DNA of 64,000 bases from Cubamyces lactineus (Eukaryota; Basidiomycota; Agaricomycetes; Polyporales; Polyporaceae): assembly GCA_022376465.1 (NCBI GenBank), contig JACDTU010000031.1, forward strand, positions 62,001 through 126,000. Reading direction: 5' to 3'. This document shows positions 1 through 11,320 of this stretch, in pieces (the first letter of the stretch is position 1; each line of letters opens with the position of its first letter). The notes below the pieces were generated by a model. It saw nothing but the letters and a program-made list of their open reading frames with translations, did no database searches and was not told the DNA's origin. Made by a program: the position numbers and the translations under genes.

Positions 1-137
1 TGACGTAAGTACAAGCTATTGCTCGCGCGGGGATCTCGGTGAGCCACGCTTGGCCGAGTTCCTTCATAAACTCAACAGCAACGTGTTCAGTGCCCACTTC
101 AGGCCAGCTTGTCGTCGGTCATACCAACACCTTGACC
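1..137. other. intergenic left edge
   Basis: No gene can be supported here; open frames are short and lack recognisable motifs. It is probably the promoter of the MYND gene that starts at 138. Confidence 0.5.
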
Positions 138-1577
138 ATGGGCAAGAAACGGTATGTTCACGCTCTCCAACCCAGCCATTCATACTCGACGAGCTCACAA
201 TGATGTTCGAGCAGAGGACGACATCGGACGGCGCCCTCTAGCTTTGTTCATGAGTGCGATCTGTGTCAGATCCAAGTGCCAAAGTCAGACCTCCGACAAT
301 GCCCGAGTTGTGCGAACGCCCCCTACTGCAGCGAGAAGTGCCAGAAGGAAGCATGGCCATCACACATCTTCCGTTGTTGGCCTGGCCAGACCATCAAAAC
401 GGCCTATCACCTCTTCAGGGCGGCCGCGCGCGACGAGATTCCTTCTGACGAGGAGACCAGGAGAGACTATGGTTTCACTAAAGCTGCAGCTCTAGGATGG
501 CACGCCGAGAGCAACCTCTTTGGGCTGTATATTGGCCTCCTCATCGTCCTACAGGTGCCACCCGATGACCTACATCGATGGAGGCTCGAAGGACGTCTGA
601 TTGAGCGCATCAAATCCGTGTACGAGCCAATTCCTCCCGAGTATCGAGGTGAATATTACCCATGGTTCCTCCAGCACCAATACCTCCTCGAGACTCCCGG
701 CCACGCGTCCACTATTGGCAACATGCTCACCCATCCATTCCGCGCTGCCTGGTCATTGGTACATGGAGGTTTCGACGTCATGCGAGCCAAAGTCTGGGGG
801 CCCTCTCCTAATCGCGCCTTTCTCGATCTGTGGAAGCAGGGCCTCTTGCCATCCCCGTTCTTTGGGGAATGGCTCCGTTACGGTTTCGTCTCTACTCTCA
901 GCGAGGCCGAAGCGGCCGACCTAGACATCCGATACCGGTACCTCTTTCTCCATCACTCGTTCGAAGAGTTTTGCGCCGCATACAAATCGTCCGGCATTCC
1001 TGCTCTCTTCGATCGGCATGGCCTCCCCTGCTCCATTCTGTTCCGAGACGTAATGTCGTGCACTCCCAGTCTACCAAAGACTGTCTGGCGGCTCAAAAGC
1101 TACATTGACCTGTTGGCTACTGTGCGTGGCTCTGGGTTGAAAGTGAGTTTAGCCCTCACTTCGGCGGTAGCATCGGACTACGGCTTCGGAAACTGCCGGA
1201 CCGACGGAGACACGGAGCTGCTATCACGCATCTACACCCGTTACTTTTCTCACCCCGATACCAGTCCACTTGATCTGCATGAGGCATGCATGGAGGGAAT
1301 GCTGCTGGAGTATCTTGAGCCGTTCATCGACTGGAAGCCCACGGAGAGGACGCGGTGCCGGATGCTGCTGAAGAACATATATCCCCCGCCTTGGTGGTTC
1401 CCCAAAGCCATGAAGCTCAGTGAGTGTGGTTCCTCCATAACCGGAATGGTCGTTCACGAGGATGTCTTCACAGGGCCCCTATACCGCACCTTGGACGCTT
1501 GGACGCCCTATGCGTACCTGATGTTTGGCATCGTTGTCCTGTTGTTGGCATTGTACGGCGTGCTTCGCCCTGTGTAA
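138..1577 (+). CDS. MYND zinc-finger protein with C-terminal membrane anchor
   Basis: Two exons, 138-151 and 215-1577, give 458 residues in frame. The start is the ATG in ACCATGG; the 63-base intron (GTATGT...CAG) joins CG|A and opens directly into the finger. Residues about 18-54 form a MYND zinc finger: CDLC, then CPSC, then YCSEKC, closing with H and C (HIFRC). MYND fingers are usually protein-protein docking modules. The rest is not a known enzyme. It has a conserved tail with a D-Y-G-F motif and L-x3-Y-x2-Y-F-x-H-P-D-x-S-P-x-D-L-H that recurs in three broken copies in this window. The last 25 residues are a hydrophobic helix ending in LRPV*, so a tail-anchored membrane location is likely (inference). 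The function is unknown. Confidence 0.85.
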
Positions 1578-1981
1578 TGAACGTTCGACGATCTTTGCTC
1601 TGCCGTCCGACGCCGACGGTGGTAGGCTCGGCATATCTCGTCACCACATCCATGCGTCTCTGACTTGGTGCACGACCCCTCTTCTCAGAGGAGTTTCGCT
1701 CGTCTGATACATTACGTCGTCTATGCGGTGAGGGTTCGCTATCGCGCTACTCGTGAACAGTCGTATATGAAATGCACATACATAGCGAATCCCCGACCGG
1801 AGTACGACTTGGCGCATGGGCGCGGTCCTGATGCCGGCACGCTCCTCACCTAGTAAGCTGCGGATGTCAGGACGCCGGACCTGAGGAAGTATAAAAGCCA
1901 GCGTACACTCTGTTCAATCGCGCAGTACCTCGTCTATTCGACTCAGCCTGAAGTGCACCTTATCGAGTACGATACTGTACC
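1578..1981. other. intergenic, promoter of the aldo-keto reductase
   Basis: No coding frame with a recognisable motif. Apart from the TATA box listed separately, nothing distinctive was found. Confidence 0.5.
1890..1897 (+). promoter_or_regulatory. TATA box of the aldo-keto reductase gene
   Basis: TATAAAAG lies 85-92 bases upstream of the ATG at 1982, a usual distance for a TATA-driven fungal gene with a short 5' leader. This suggests a regulated rather than constitutive promoter. Confidence 0.7.
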
Positions 1982-3390
1982 ATGTCAGCGCTCTTCGGCC
2001 CCGCCCCTGAACCCCCAACTCGCCTCGGTTACTACCGGAAGCTCGCACCCCGCGCAGCGATCCATGCATCTCCGTTCTGTCTGGGGGGCATGAGCATCGG
2101 CGACAAATGGTCTAACCATGGAATGGGTACAATGGACAAGGCATCCTCGTTCCGCTTCCTTGACGCGTTCTTTGACGCCGGTGGCAACTTCATCGACACT
2201 GCTAACCTCTAGTGCGTATGAGGTGCGGCGTTTATTGTGAGATTCGTGCTCATAGGTCGTCGTCGTCTTGTAGCCAGGATGGTTCTTCTGAAGAGTTCAT
2301 CGGGGAATGGCAAGAACAGCGAGGTATCCGTGACCAGCTCATCATTGCAACGAAGGTAGGTGCACTCGTCTGTGCCGCTCTGTGCCGTGAGTTGAGGTCG
2401 AAGAGATGCTGACTTGTTTGCCGTAGTACACGAACAACCCTCGTCGGGGAGATCCTACACTCGCACAGAAAGTCAACTGGGTGGGCAACAACGTGAAGTC
2501 CATGAAGCTCTCGGTAGAGCTCAGCCTGAAGCGGCTGCGCACGGACTACATCGACATCCTCTACGTCCATTTCTGGGATCAGGAAACAGACGTCGAGGAG
2601 ATGATGGACGGTCTTCACACGCTCGTCCTCTCCGGCAAGGTCCTATACCTTGTATGCACTCGATCGTCGTTTCGTCATGAGTCCGTCCATTGACAATATC
2701 AATGCAGGGCGTATCTGACTTCCCCGCCTGGCTAGTCGTGAAGGCGAACGCGTACGCCCGCGCAAACGGCAAGACACCCTTCGTCATCTTCCAGGCGTCC
2801 TACTCAGTGCTCGAGCGCGACATCGAGCGCGAGATTCTCCCGATGTGCCACCACGAGGGTCTCGCACTCGCCGTCTTCTCCGTCCTTGCGAAGGGCCACA
2901 TCCGCACGGACGCAGAAGAGGAGCGCCGTCGGACGACAGGCGAGGGTGGGCGGACGATGCTAGGGATGTCGTGGGAGCGTACCCCAGAGGAACGCGCGGT
3001 TTGTCAGGTGCTCGAGCGGATAGCACAGGAGGTGGGGGTGGGCGATAACATCGGCGCGGTGGCGATCGCGTATGTGATGCACAAGGCACCGTTTGTCTTC
3101 CCCATACTGGGAGGGCGGAAGGTGGAGCACTTGATGTCGAACATCGAGGCGCTCAAAGTCAAGCTTACTCCGGAACATATCAAGGCAATCGAAGCAGCCA
3201 AACCGTTCGACAGAGGGTTCCCGGCCAACATCATCGTAAGTTTGTCCATGGTTTCTCTGGCCTGTCAGATTTTCACAGACAATGTGTCCTGTAGGGCGCG
3301 CATGGGAGCATCCCGTTCTTGATAGCGTCTCAGGCGAAGATAGAGCGCCCACCTGTGGTCACAGCAATAAGCCCATCTGGGGCAGCATGA
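1982..3390 (+). CDS. aldo-keto reductase, aryl-alcohol dehydrogenase (AAD) type
   Basis: NADPH-dependent reductase of the AKR9/AAD group, which interconverts aromatic aldehydes and alcohols in the cytosol. In wood-decay fungi this supports veratryl-alcohol-type redox cycling. Five exons (1982-2211, 2274-2355, 2427-2651, 2708-3235, 3295-3390) add up to 1161 bases, 386 residues, a normal family length. The catalytic set is visible: Asp and Tyr in FIDTANLYQD, Lys in LIIATK, His in LYVHFWD. Further family landmarks are GVSDFPAW, the NADPH-binding [10 protein letters not shown] near the C-terminus, and the start motif [10 protein letters not shown]. No defects were seen. It is preceded by a TATA box. 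Confidence 0.93.
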
Positions 3391-3585
3391 ATACTCGGGC
3401 AGAAAGAACAAAGTCGTAAAAGAGTATATAGGAGAACCTGCGTAGTTCATAGAAAGCTCAGTTGGGGAATACCGACAGACGAACGATCAATACCTTTCTG
3501 CGACGATTGTGCGTCTCATCGTGTACAAGCGCTTCATAACCGCAGGGTAGGCAGGATGGACAGCGTGAAATCATTCGGTGTGAGG

Positions 3586-5525
3586 TTAGTATTCCGACCC
3601 ACAATCACTCTGATCATCCTCATCTTCCTCGGCAGCTCTCTTCTTCCTTTTCGCCTTTTTCTTTCCCTCATTAACTGCATCAACCTTTTTGCCTTTCCCA
3701 TTTCTTGACTGGCTGGCTTTCTTCACGGCGTCTTCTATCTCTTTTCGTCCTTCTTCGAGTTCGTTCTCAGTGACCTGAATGTCACTGCTTTCGTTGTCGC
3801 ACCCACGCCCAGAAAGCCGATTCAGGGTGGCGACTTCAGTACGCCAAACGCCCATGCCTTCGGTTGCGAGACGGTCGCGCGCTGCAGCGTTTGAACCTGT
3901 GGGTATATCATACGCAGGAGTCTCGAGGATGAGTGGGATGTCCCGAGTGCGGGGGTCTGCGAGAATATGCACAAAGGCGCGTAAACCGAGATGACCACTG
4001 TACATGTATACATGCCGCGTTGGACTATTAATGAACTATTGGCGTGAAACACTAGGTTTAGAAGCACGCACAGTCCGATATTCTCGTGTCTGTCTTTCTT
4101 GCTACCAAGCGCAGCCTTAGAATCATTGAGGTGCATCCCGCGCAGATATCCTACGCCGATCTCGCGATCGAACTCCTCCACTGCCGGATTGAAGCGATCA
4201 AGAGACATTCTACACAGCATTCACCTGAGCATAACTTACTGGTCTTCCTATCGCATGTAGAATGAGTTAACGAACGAAGCTGGAAATCACATTGACTTAC
4301 TGCTAGCCCTCTCGTGTTGTAATATCATAGCCCTACCAAATGGGCGGTAAGTCGCATTCGTACCTCGGAGACATGAAGGTGACCTACGGCTGCATACATA
4401 TGGCCTAGAGGGTAGTCGAATTGAGAGTATAGACCAAACGCTAGCGAGAATCTCACATGTGTCCAAGCATACGCCTACTCTGCTTTTGTCGTTCGCTTCG
4501 CGAATGATTCGGCCCAGCTCGGAAAATCGCGAGCCAATGACGTTGCCCGAACCCGCCTAAAGTACATGTCCTCAGCATCTTCAATGTGGCTCGTCGTAAG
4601 CGAAGTCACCATGTTCTCTAGCACGATCACAACATTATCGGTTTCCTCGTGTGCACGGTTGATGCACTCAGCGATGAGCGATAGGGACTCCGCCACTGTG
4701 CCCGCGCCGACAGTCGAGCCTGGGCTGTCGGCAAGCATTGTATATCTCCAACATCCACCATGAGACGAGCGGAGCTTACTGGAAGTTATACAATTGCAGT
4801 CCGAGCTGTTCGCACCGCTTCAGGTCGTCGAGAAAGCATTGAAAGGATTTCTCTCGTTTGTCACTAGGTGTGCAGTTGAATAGCGCCCCGCCGTCGTACG
4901 GCAAAGAGGAGTCACTCACGAATCTGGGTTGCCAAGATTCACGAGGTAACTACCGTGTGGAAGAACATGTGAGGGGGAGTAGCCGAAAGCCTTCATTCGT
5001 TCCTTGAACTTGACGATGGACTCGTCCTTGAGCGCGTTCGATTCCCACTTTCGTTGCGACTTGAGGAAGATTGCAAATGCATTCGCGCTATGCACCCCGT
5101 CGGACCCAAAATTAGGTTCGTAGGCTGGTGTAGGGCACATACCCAACAGAAGCCGCATTGACTATAGCATTCTCAACGCCGCCCGCAGACGAAACGTGGG
5201 GTCCTATCTTCCATGGATTGGCGGCACGAGCCATGAAATCGCCCGGTACATATGCACGTTCAGTAGTCGCTTTCTTTCTTTGACGTGGCCTCTTCTGAGG
5301 GCTGGTGTCGTGACTTGGTGCTCCTTCCGGACCACGGACGCGCGCACGTTTAGTTGGTCGTGGGTTGTCATCCGCATCGGATGGAGTGAGAGGACTGAGC
5401 GAAGACACAGAGCGAGAGCGCTGTGCCATTTCCGCATCGTCCAGGACTGGAGTAGTAGTAGCCCGCCTAATAGTGGTGGTAGCAATACGAGTACTGCGCC
5501 TGAGCGTAATGGTCGAAGCCGACAT
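3586..5525 (-). CDS. APN1: AP endonuclease 1 (endonuclease IV family), with an in-frame stop codon
   Basis: DNA base-excision-repair enzyme that cuts 5' of abasic sites with a three-metal TIM barrel. The first exon (start ATG 5525-5523) gives a Ser/Thr-rich, basic nuclear tail and then [11 protein letters not shown]. Later exons give [81 protein letters not shown] and GHLGLRAF...LILETPAYD, in the order of the family. The C-terminus is a Lys-rich nuclear-localisation-like tail. After T-T-R-E-G the next codon is TAG (4305-4303), where relatives have TGG (Trp). Splicing around it is otherwise perfect, including an 8-base microexon at 4247-4240, giving [12 protein letters not shown]. Read literally, the stop removes the C-terminal metal ligands. 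It could be a sequence error, a null allele or an edited codon. Confidence 0.88.
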
Positions 5526-5717
5526 AGAGAGCTATATGGTGGTACGGATTCATGGGCCATCCGAGCCATGCACTCTTTCAATGAGTGCGACAACAGGTCA
5601 CGTGTATGTGACGCTTCGCGTCGGGCAAGCAGATCGCCACGGTGGCTCCAGTGCCTCATCTTCACAAATCTCGACAGATATGGCATGAGCTCGCCCTTGG
5701 TATAAGGTGAGTGGAGG

Positions 5718-6008
5718 TCAAGCTACAAGGACACTCGCATCTGGGTGCGTGGAGTACTGTTTGTAGAGCCTAACGAGCAGATCCTTCTCGGCGGCTGTCT
5801 TGGTTGTTGCATCTGAGATGGATATGTCCAACCCGTGTTGGGCGAATAGCTGTGGAAGGGTTACGCCATGTCGAAATCGGAGAATGTGCATCTCTGGATC
5901 AATTGCTTGTACAATGTGACAAGCTCTTTTATCCCGTGACGCGGCATGGCCGCAAACTACACCCAGACTCGGAAACTCGAGAAAGCGAAGATCAATTGAC
6001 GGGTACAA
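5718..6008 (-). pseudogene. relic of the MYND-family C-terminal region
   Basis: The frame ends in LPQLFAQHGL, then K-T-A-A-E-K-D-L-L-V-R-L-Y-K-Q-Y and T-H-P-D-A-S. These match two separated blocks of the frameshifted MYND gene at 28124-29635 (LPQLFSEHGI, and AGEKKLLDGLYKEYFTHPDAS). In the relic the roughly 70 residues between the blocks are mostly missing, and the frame stops right after HPDAS-VLVA. I therefore read it as an internally deleted, truncated copy. No MYND finger is attached. Confidence 0.6.
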
Positions 6009-6106
6009 GGGAGAACAGCGTGTACGGATACTCAGACATCAACGAAAAGGATACACTTGTCTGAGAGCGTCTCATCATGCCTACGAACAGCAAATGCATC
6101 AGTTCA

Positions 6107-8821
6107 TCAGTTGTACCAACTAGACAAGGGGCTGCGGAAGAAGGACCGAACGTACCTGGTCTTCAAATGGTGCGCAATGTGCGCGATGTCCCTCGGCAGG
6201 TGTATATCATGCGTCCGTTTACTGCCGTCCTTGAGCATAGAGTAGCAGAAGGAGCATACGGGCTGGCGCTGGTCGTGCTCGAGGCGGGTGGTGATCACGG
6301 CTGCTGCATCAGCTGGCATGCTGTAGTCTGGTACTTCCGCACGTTCGCCCTCGGAAAGGAGCTTGAGGCAGGGGTTTGGGCCGCTTAGAGAGTGGTTCTC
6401 GATGAGCTGGAACGAATGCCAGGAACCGTTTGGCCTGCGGGTACAGCAGTCGATCGCTTAGTGAGTGACATAAACAACCTTCGAGGTCTTATAACGTACT
6501 TGGAGAACAGCTGCATACGATGATGCCAGGCCTGCTCGTCGGCGACATGCTTGATCTGGGCGAATAGTGAGATACGGATGATACGTGAAGTGATTTGGGC
6601 ATACCAGAGCGCCCCATCCACTTTCACTCGGAGCAGGAAACGCCGGGCTCCCGCACAAGCAAAGCAGTCTTCCCTGCCTCACCACGTCGTCAAGTGCTAT
6701 ATATGGCGTGTCGTCAGGGATCCCGAGCGCAACGAGCGCATTCTTGGCGCATGAAGGGCCGCTTGGCATCGCGCAGACCCACGGAAGCAGCTTGGGCCAC
6801 TCGGAGCGCTTCCGGCGCCGATCGAACATCTCGTCGATGGGCCAGGCGTCGTTCCACTTGAGCTCCGGATGCTCTGTGCGCCAGTGAACACAGATCTGTG
6901 ACGCAGAGGCGGCGGTCTGGAGCGGGCATCGGTGGCAGACGAAGAGCGACGTCGCCTTGACGAGCTCCGCGTCGACTTGCTCCATTCCAAGGTGCGGCAT
7001 AGGCCGTGCGTCGCGGGGATGCACCCTGCAGTGCTCGCGGTGCAGCATTTCCAAGAGGTCGCGCTTGATTTGACAAATGGAGTCGAGGACCTCAGTCCTG
7101 AGCCTCACATCGATAGCGGCGACTCGCTCAAAGGTGACTCGCGGGAAGGCCCCATCCGACGAGGCAAGCTCGACGATGCAGGGCAAGCGACAAGCGTCAG
7201 TCCAGTTGGGAGCAAAGTCGCGCACGTGGTCTTGCAGGACGAGGCGAATGAACTCTTCGTAGATAGGCTGGAACTCCGCAAATCGCTCTTTGAGACGAGC
7301 CTCAAATTGAGCATGACCGTCGTCTTCGCGTTTCTGCTTGATCAAAGCCTCTAGCTTTGGTCGGACAGTCGTCCAGACTGCGTCACCGTCAGTGCTAATG
7401 TCGACAGAAAGAGGAGAGCGGCGCACTTCTATCCGTGAGCTCACGCGGCTGGTTAAGTATCTTGTTCCAGGCATCGCTGTCTGGGTAGTCAGACGGAGTA
7501 TAGCCAAGCCCTTCTAATTTGCGTAGGATACTGGCATTAACGCGAATGTTAGCAGGGTTCTCGCGGGTACAATAGCCGTGACCTACGCTGCCGCACGACC
7601 CTCGCGTGCATTATTCTCACCCTCGCGCTTATGCTGGTAGGCTTTGGACAGCCATCGTACAACATCTAGGCCGTGCTATACACAACGGTTGGTCAATCAC
7701 GTCAAGATAGATGGCGCTACGCGGGTTGCTTACTGTTTGCATCGTAGTCACGTACTTGTGGCGCTCCCTTATGAACGCAATCCGTTCCTCTGAGGGCTCC
7801 ACCGGAAGGGCCGTGTATCGTACAAGCACTGCCTTGACTTCGGGGAGGTAAAAAGTACGGTGTATCCAATTACTCTTTGCGTTGAACTCTGTACAGCGTA
7901 TATTAGTTTCATTGATAGCCATTCTTATGACCCGTGCCAGGTACGAACCGTTCGGGAAGTTGTCCATATCGTAGCCCTTCACGACAGAGACTAACATTGC
8001 AGACAGTGTATTCTTGATAAATTGGTCGGATAGTTTATACGAGCTGAGGTTGAGCTCATCCCCGCGTTTGAAGCTCGATGTGCACGGTAAGCGCCACGGT
8101 CAGTCGATCATACGCCGCACTCACTTGGTCTTGTAGCAAGGTGCACAGAATCGAAGGGAGCGCGCAAAGTCGGTGTTGGTTGATCGCGCAACACCGCAAG
8201 CCTGGTAGGCATTGAGTAAGTACCTGTATTCTTCGGACACCTGCGCCACTCACAAAGCAGTGCTGGTCGAAGAGAGCTGCAGCGTACTGAGGCTCAGTTA
8301 CGTAGGAAGGGCAGGGTGGCACTCCTGAAGCCACGTTCCGGAACGCAGCTACCCAGAGATAACGGGCACTTCTCGTCATCAGCATAGCACGGAAATGCTT
8401 TGAAGCACGCGACAAGTGGAGGAGGTCTACCGGCTGGAGGTGTACAAGAATCTAGAGTAATATGGTTAGCGTTGCTTGACATTAGTGAGTATCGACGTAC
8501 TTCAAGGAAAATATCTATTGACATGTCCATGAGGTCTGTGAGACGTCCAACGCGCACCCGTATTGTCTTCGAGTTCGACCTCTTCTCCTTCTGCTCTTGC
8601 AACTCCGCGGCCCGCCCGGACTTCAGTGTCACGTTCCTCTCCTTCCTCGCAGCTTTGCCAGCTCTGCTAAAGTAGAATGGGGCCTGCAATGGCTTGAGCC
8701 CTATGCTCAAAGCAACTGACTCTGGAGCAGAGAAAGTGTCAGGCAGAGTCATGATGCAACGCATAGATACACAAGGTTATGCAGGCTTACCGGGGATGTC
8801 AGCTGGGAGATTGGCAGACAT
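6107..8821 (-). CDS. F-box protein with zinc-binding C-terminal modules (tandem paralogue A)
   Basis: Likely SCF ubiquitin-ligase substrate adaptor. The start is ATG 8821-8819 (MSANLPADIPG), followed by a short intron. The F-box is visible as LTDLMDMSIDIFLEV, continued after an intron by SRASKHFRAMLMTRSARYLW..AAFRNV and then YAAALFDQHCFV, the usual Agaricomycete F-box opening. A Cys pair follows (RFCAPC-type motif near 8140-8170). The long exon 6458-7507 carries a C2H2-like finger: VCHRCP, then H-W-R-T-E-H, around 6890-6960. A last CxxC...H-x-H element (VCSFC...HIAHHLKTR) closes the protein. It matches the gene at 11903-14568 exon by exon. Exact inner splice sites were not all checked. The C-terminus is about 15 residues longer than in paralogue B because the stop after HHLKTR is absent. 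Confidence 0.75.
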
Positions 8822-9313
8822 GATGCTATCGATACAAGGTGGAATGGTGCGGAGCAGAATGGGGATGCTGACTCTCATCACACTCATGTTCAATGATATA
8901 CTGTTCGCACCACCGTAGTAGGGTCTAGTTCCTTTGAAAATGGGAAGGAGCCTCCTCCGCAACGCGAGGCAAAGAACTTGTTTGTTGCCGAGGTACCCGG
9001 GAGCGAGCTAAAGCCCACTCCGTTGTGTGGTTGTTGGAGGCAGTGTACAACAGAAGAAGACATAAGATTCAACGTTCCCTTATGAGAACCGAGCATGATC
9101 GTCGAGAGCGACAAAGAACGGATGACGCCACGAAGACATCGTCGCCGTCGGACCGCCACCAGTAGTGGCAAGGCGAATGTGACACCAAACACGTGGACGT
9201 GACACGACGTGCCTCTTGGGCATAGCACCGCGGCAGCGAGGGCGTCTTGCCAACAACTTCAGTGACCTACGAAGCCCATCTCTGTCAGCTTTTGGAAGTC
9301 TTTCTCTAGCATC
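8822..9313. other. intergenic upstream of F-box gene A
   Basis: No gene or clear regulatory motif found. Confidence 0.4.
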
Positions 9314-9427
9314 TCAAGCATCAAGAACGTCTACGACTCCACAACGCTTGAGATCGGGCCCTTCTCTGAGTCGGCCGCATGTCTCGCATTGAGGTAGCAA
9401 CAGCGCGTTAGCCGTACTAATCGTCAT
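9314..9427 (-). pseudogene. half of a MYND finger (N-terminal relic)
   Basis: From ATG 9427 the frame reads MTISTANALLLPQCETCGRL, then a short stretch ending in GPDLKRC, and stops within eight residues. The CETC...DLxRC half matches the start of the MYND pseudogene at 28124 (LPRCETCNKEGSDLRRC), but the second half of the finger (CxxxxYC...C...H...C) is missing. No continuation was found in any minus frame downstream. Confidence 0.5.
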
Positions 9428-9895
9428 CGATCTTGGCATACAGAACAGCTGCCCTCGTCTGTCCAGCGATGGATTGAGCGATAAAGAAGCAATAGGGGAA
9501 ACACAGCAGCGTCTCGGATGTACGCGTGCTACTATACACCCCCGGGATGCTTCTACGCTTGCGTTGCACTCCGGGGTGTGAACCGTACCCACTCGTACCC
9601 AGAGTCGGTGACCGTTGCCGGAAGTCAAGGGAAGTGTGCTCAGAATTTCACACACATCAAGCCGTTTGTGTGTATGAGCCATCACACCAAAGCGTTTGTC
9701 GCAACACGAGGCGCCACCCGAGCCACTTCAGCTCCTTTGTGCAACTCCAGCAATGGCTGATTGAACGCGAGAAGCATGTTGAAGGCTATTTGAGCTGCCG
9801 ACGCGGATGAGATTGCAACACCACTCCTTGATACTTTGGTCTATTCAGGCAAACATCTCGACTCGACATCCTCAGTCCTCGGCTCCTCCTCTAGA
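9428..9895. other. intergenic between the half-MYND relic and the next MYND gene
   Basis: Probable promoter of the plus-strand gene at 9896. No TATA box of good quality and no other gene seen. Confidence 0.4.
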
Positions 9896-11320
9896 ATGCC
9901 CGTTCAGTCCCAGCCCATCGGTAACCAAGGCTATCCATGGCGCCTCTTCTCCTCGCCGAACTCGTACTCCGGCGCGCAGCTCGCGATCGGTCGCAACCAT
10001 GCTTCCTGGTTCCTTGTTCGTGCATACCCGGAGAATCTGACGCTGAAGCGTGAAGTCTTCTGCCTCAACTTCCTCGTTCCTGGCGACCCCAGCACCGTCT
10101 CATCTGCTCTTGTGGACTCGTCTCGTGAACAGAGGCCTCGCTTTACTATCGGAGGCACGCAAGGCCCAGAGGTCCTTTCGATCCTGTTGGAGCTGCGTGA
10201 CCAAGTCGGACGGCCGTCGATCAAAGTCCTCAGACGGTTTGATACGAACCCGATGTCGCTTCAAGCCGTCGTAGGGATCAACATCCCAGAAGATGAGCTC
10301 ATCCGAGCTTGTGCCCGGTGCGGTCGTTGGGAGGCGATGAGTCGCCGCCGCTTCCAGCGTTGCGCGAAGTGCAAGTGTAGGTACTACTGCTCGCGAGAGG
10401 TACGTCAATGCTAGTACATCCGTCGTTCGGTCTACTAACTCGAAATCGCTCCGTTCTCAGTGCCAGAAAGAGGACTGGACGCCGGAACACCACAAGTTTG
10501 AGTGCGCGCTCCTCTGCGAGGGTAAAGAGTACGAGGTGGAGTGCCGTCGGCGGTTGCACGACAACGGATGGTGGTTCAACCATGGTTCTTTGGGTGAGTC
10601 GATCTCCTGTCGTGTTGGCAGTGTTCTGACCAAGCGTTGCTGCGAGCAGGGCCGGAGAGCATCTTGCTCCCTTCGGACATACACACGCTGCCTGCTGGCA
10701 TGGAAGACGACTGGAAGGTGTACGGACGACGTATCCCACCTCGCGATGTCCAGCAACTACCAGCTCATGGCGTCGACGAGGCGGTCGCGTCCACCACGCA
10801 TGGGTGGTCTGAAGATGGGGTTGCCGCTGCCGACGACAGTGTGTCCGAGCTATCGACTTCCGAACACTCCCTATGTCCGTTCGCCATTGACGATATCCCC
10901 CAACTGCCTCCCCTGCCCACCCCTCCCGGCTTCGTCCCAACCGGGGACCCGCTAGTCGACGAAGCCCTCCTGTGGGACCACATCAAGCGCGGGAAGAGCC
11001 CTCGCGAGCTCCTCGCCGAGCTCGTCGAACTTAACAAGGTTCTGCAAGCGCGCTGCGAGGTTCTGCTTACACGCAGGGAGATGGCGCTGCATCTCGCGGT
11101 TGAGCTGGCTCTGGCCGAGGACGAGGGTGAAGAGGAGTACGAGGATGATAGTGATGGTGGGTACGGCACGGACTGGGAGAGCTTGCCCACTGTGTCACAG
11201 TCGTCTGATAGCGAGGCCTCGTTCTCGGATGACGAGTGCGAGAGTGGCACGAAGGAAGAATCGGATGTGATGGCGGTGGTGATGTACGGCAGGTCTATTC
11301 GCGGCGCCGATTTCTTGTAG
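9896..11320 (+). CDS. MYND zinc-finger protein with acidic C-terminus
   Basis: Three exons (9896-10399, 10461-10593, 10650-11320) give 435 residues. An N-terminal region of about 140 residues has no recognised fold. A MYND finger follows: CARC, then CAKCKCRYYC, then after the first intron CQKEDW...HHKFEC, so the intron splits the finger. The C-terminal half is acidic (runs such as DEGEEEYEDDSDG and SDSEASFSDDE) with a possible helical, Leu-rich part before it (LLAELVELNKVLQARCEVLL). Apart from the finger it shares nothing with the membrane-anchored MYND family at 138-1577. The role is unknown; protein docking or transcriptional regulation is possible. An earlier in-frame ATG at 9836 exists, but the one at 9896 is used here. 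Confidence 0.82.

Noticed and set aside
4180..4250. second frameshift in APN1
   Set aside because: Splicing at CCGGCAG (before 4180) instead of GTGTAG restores the frame through the microexon; only the TAG remains.
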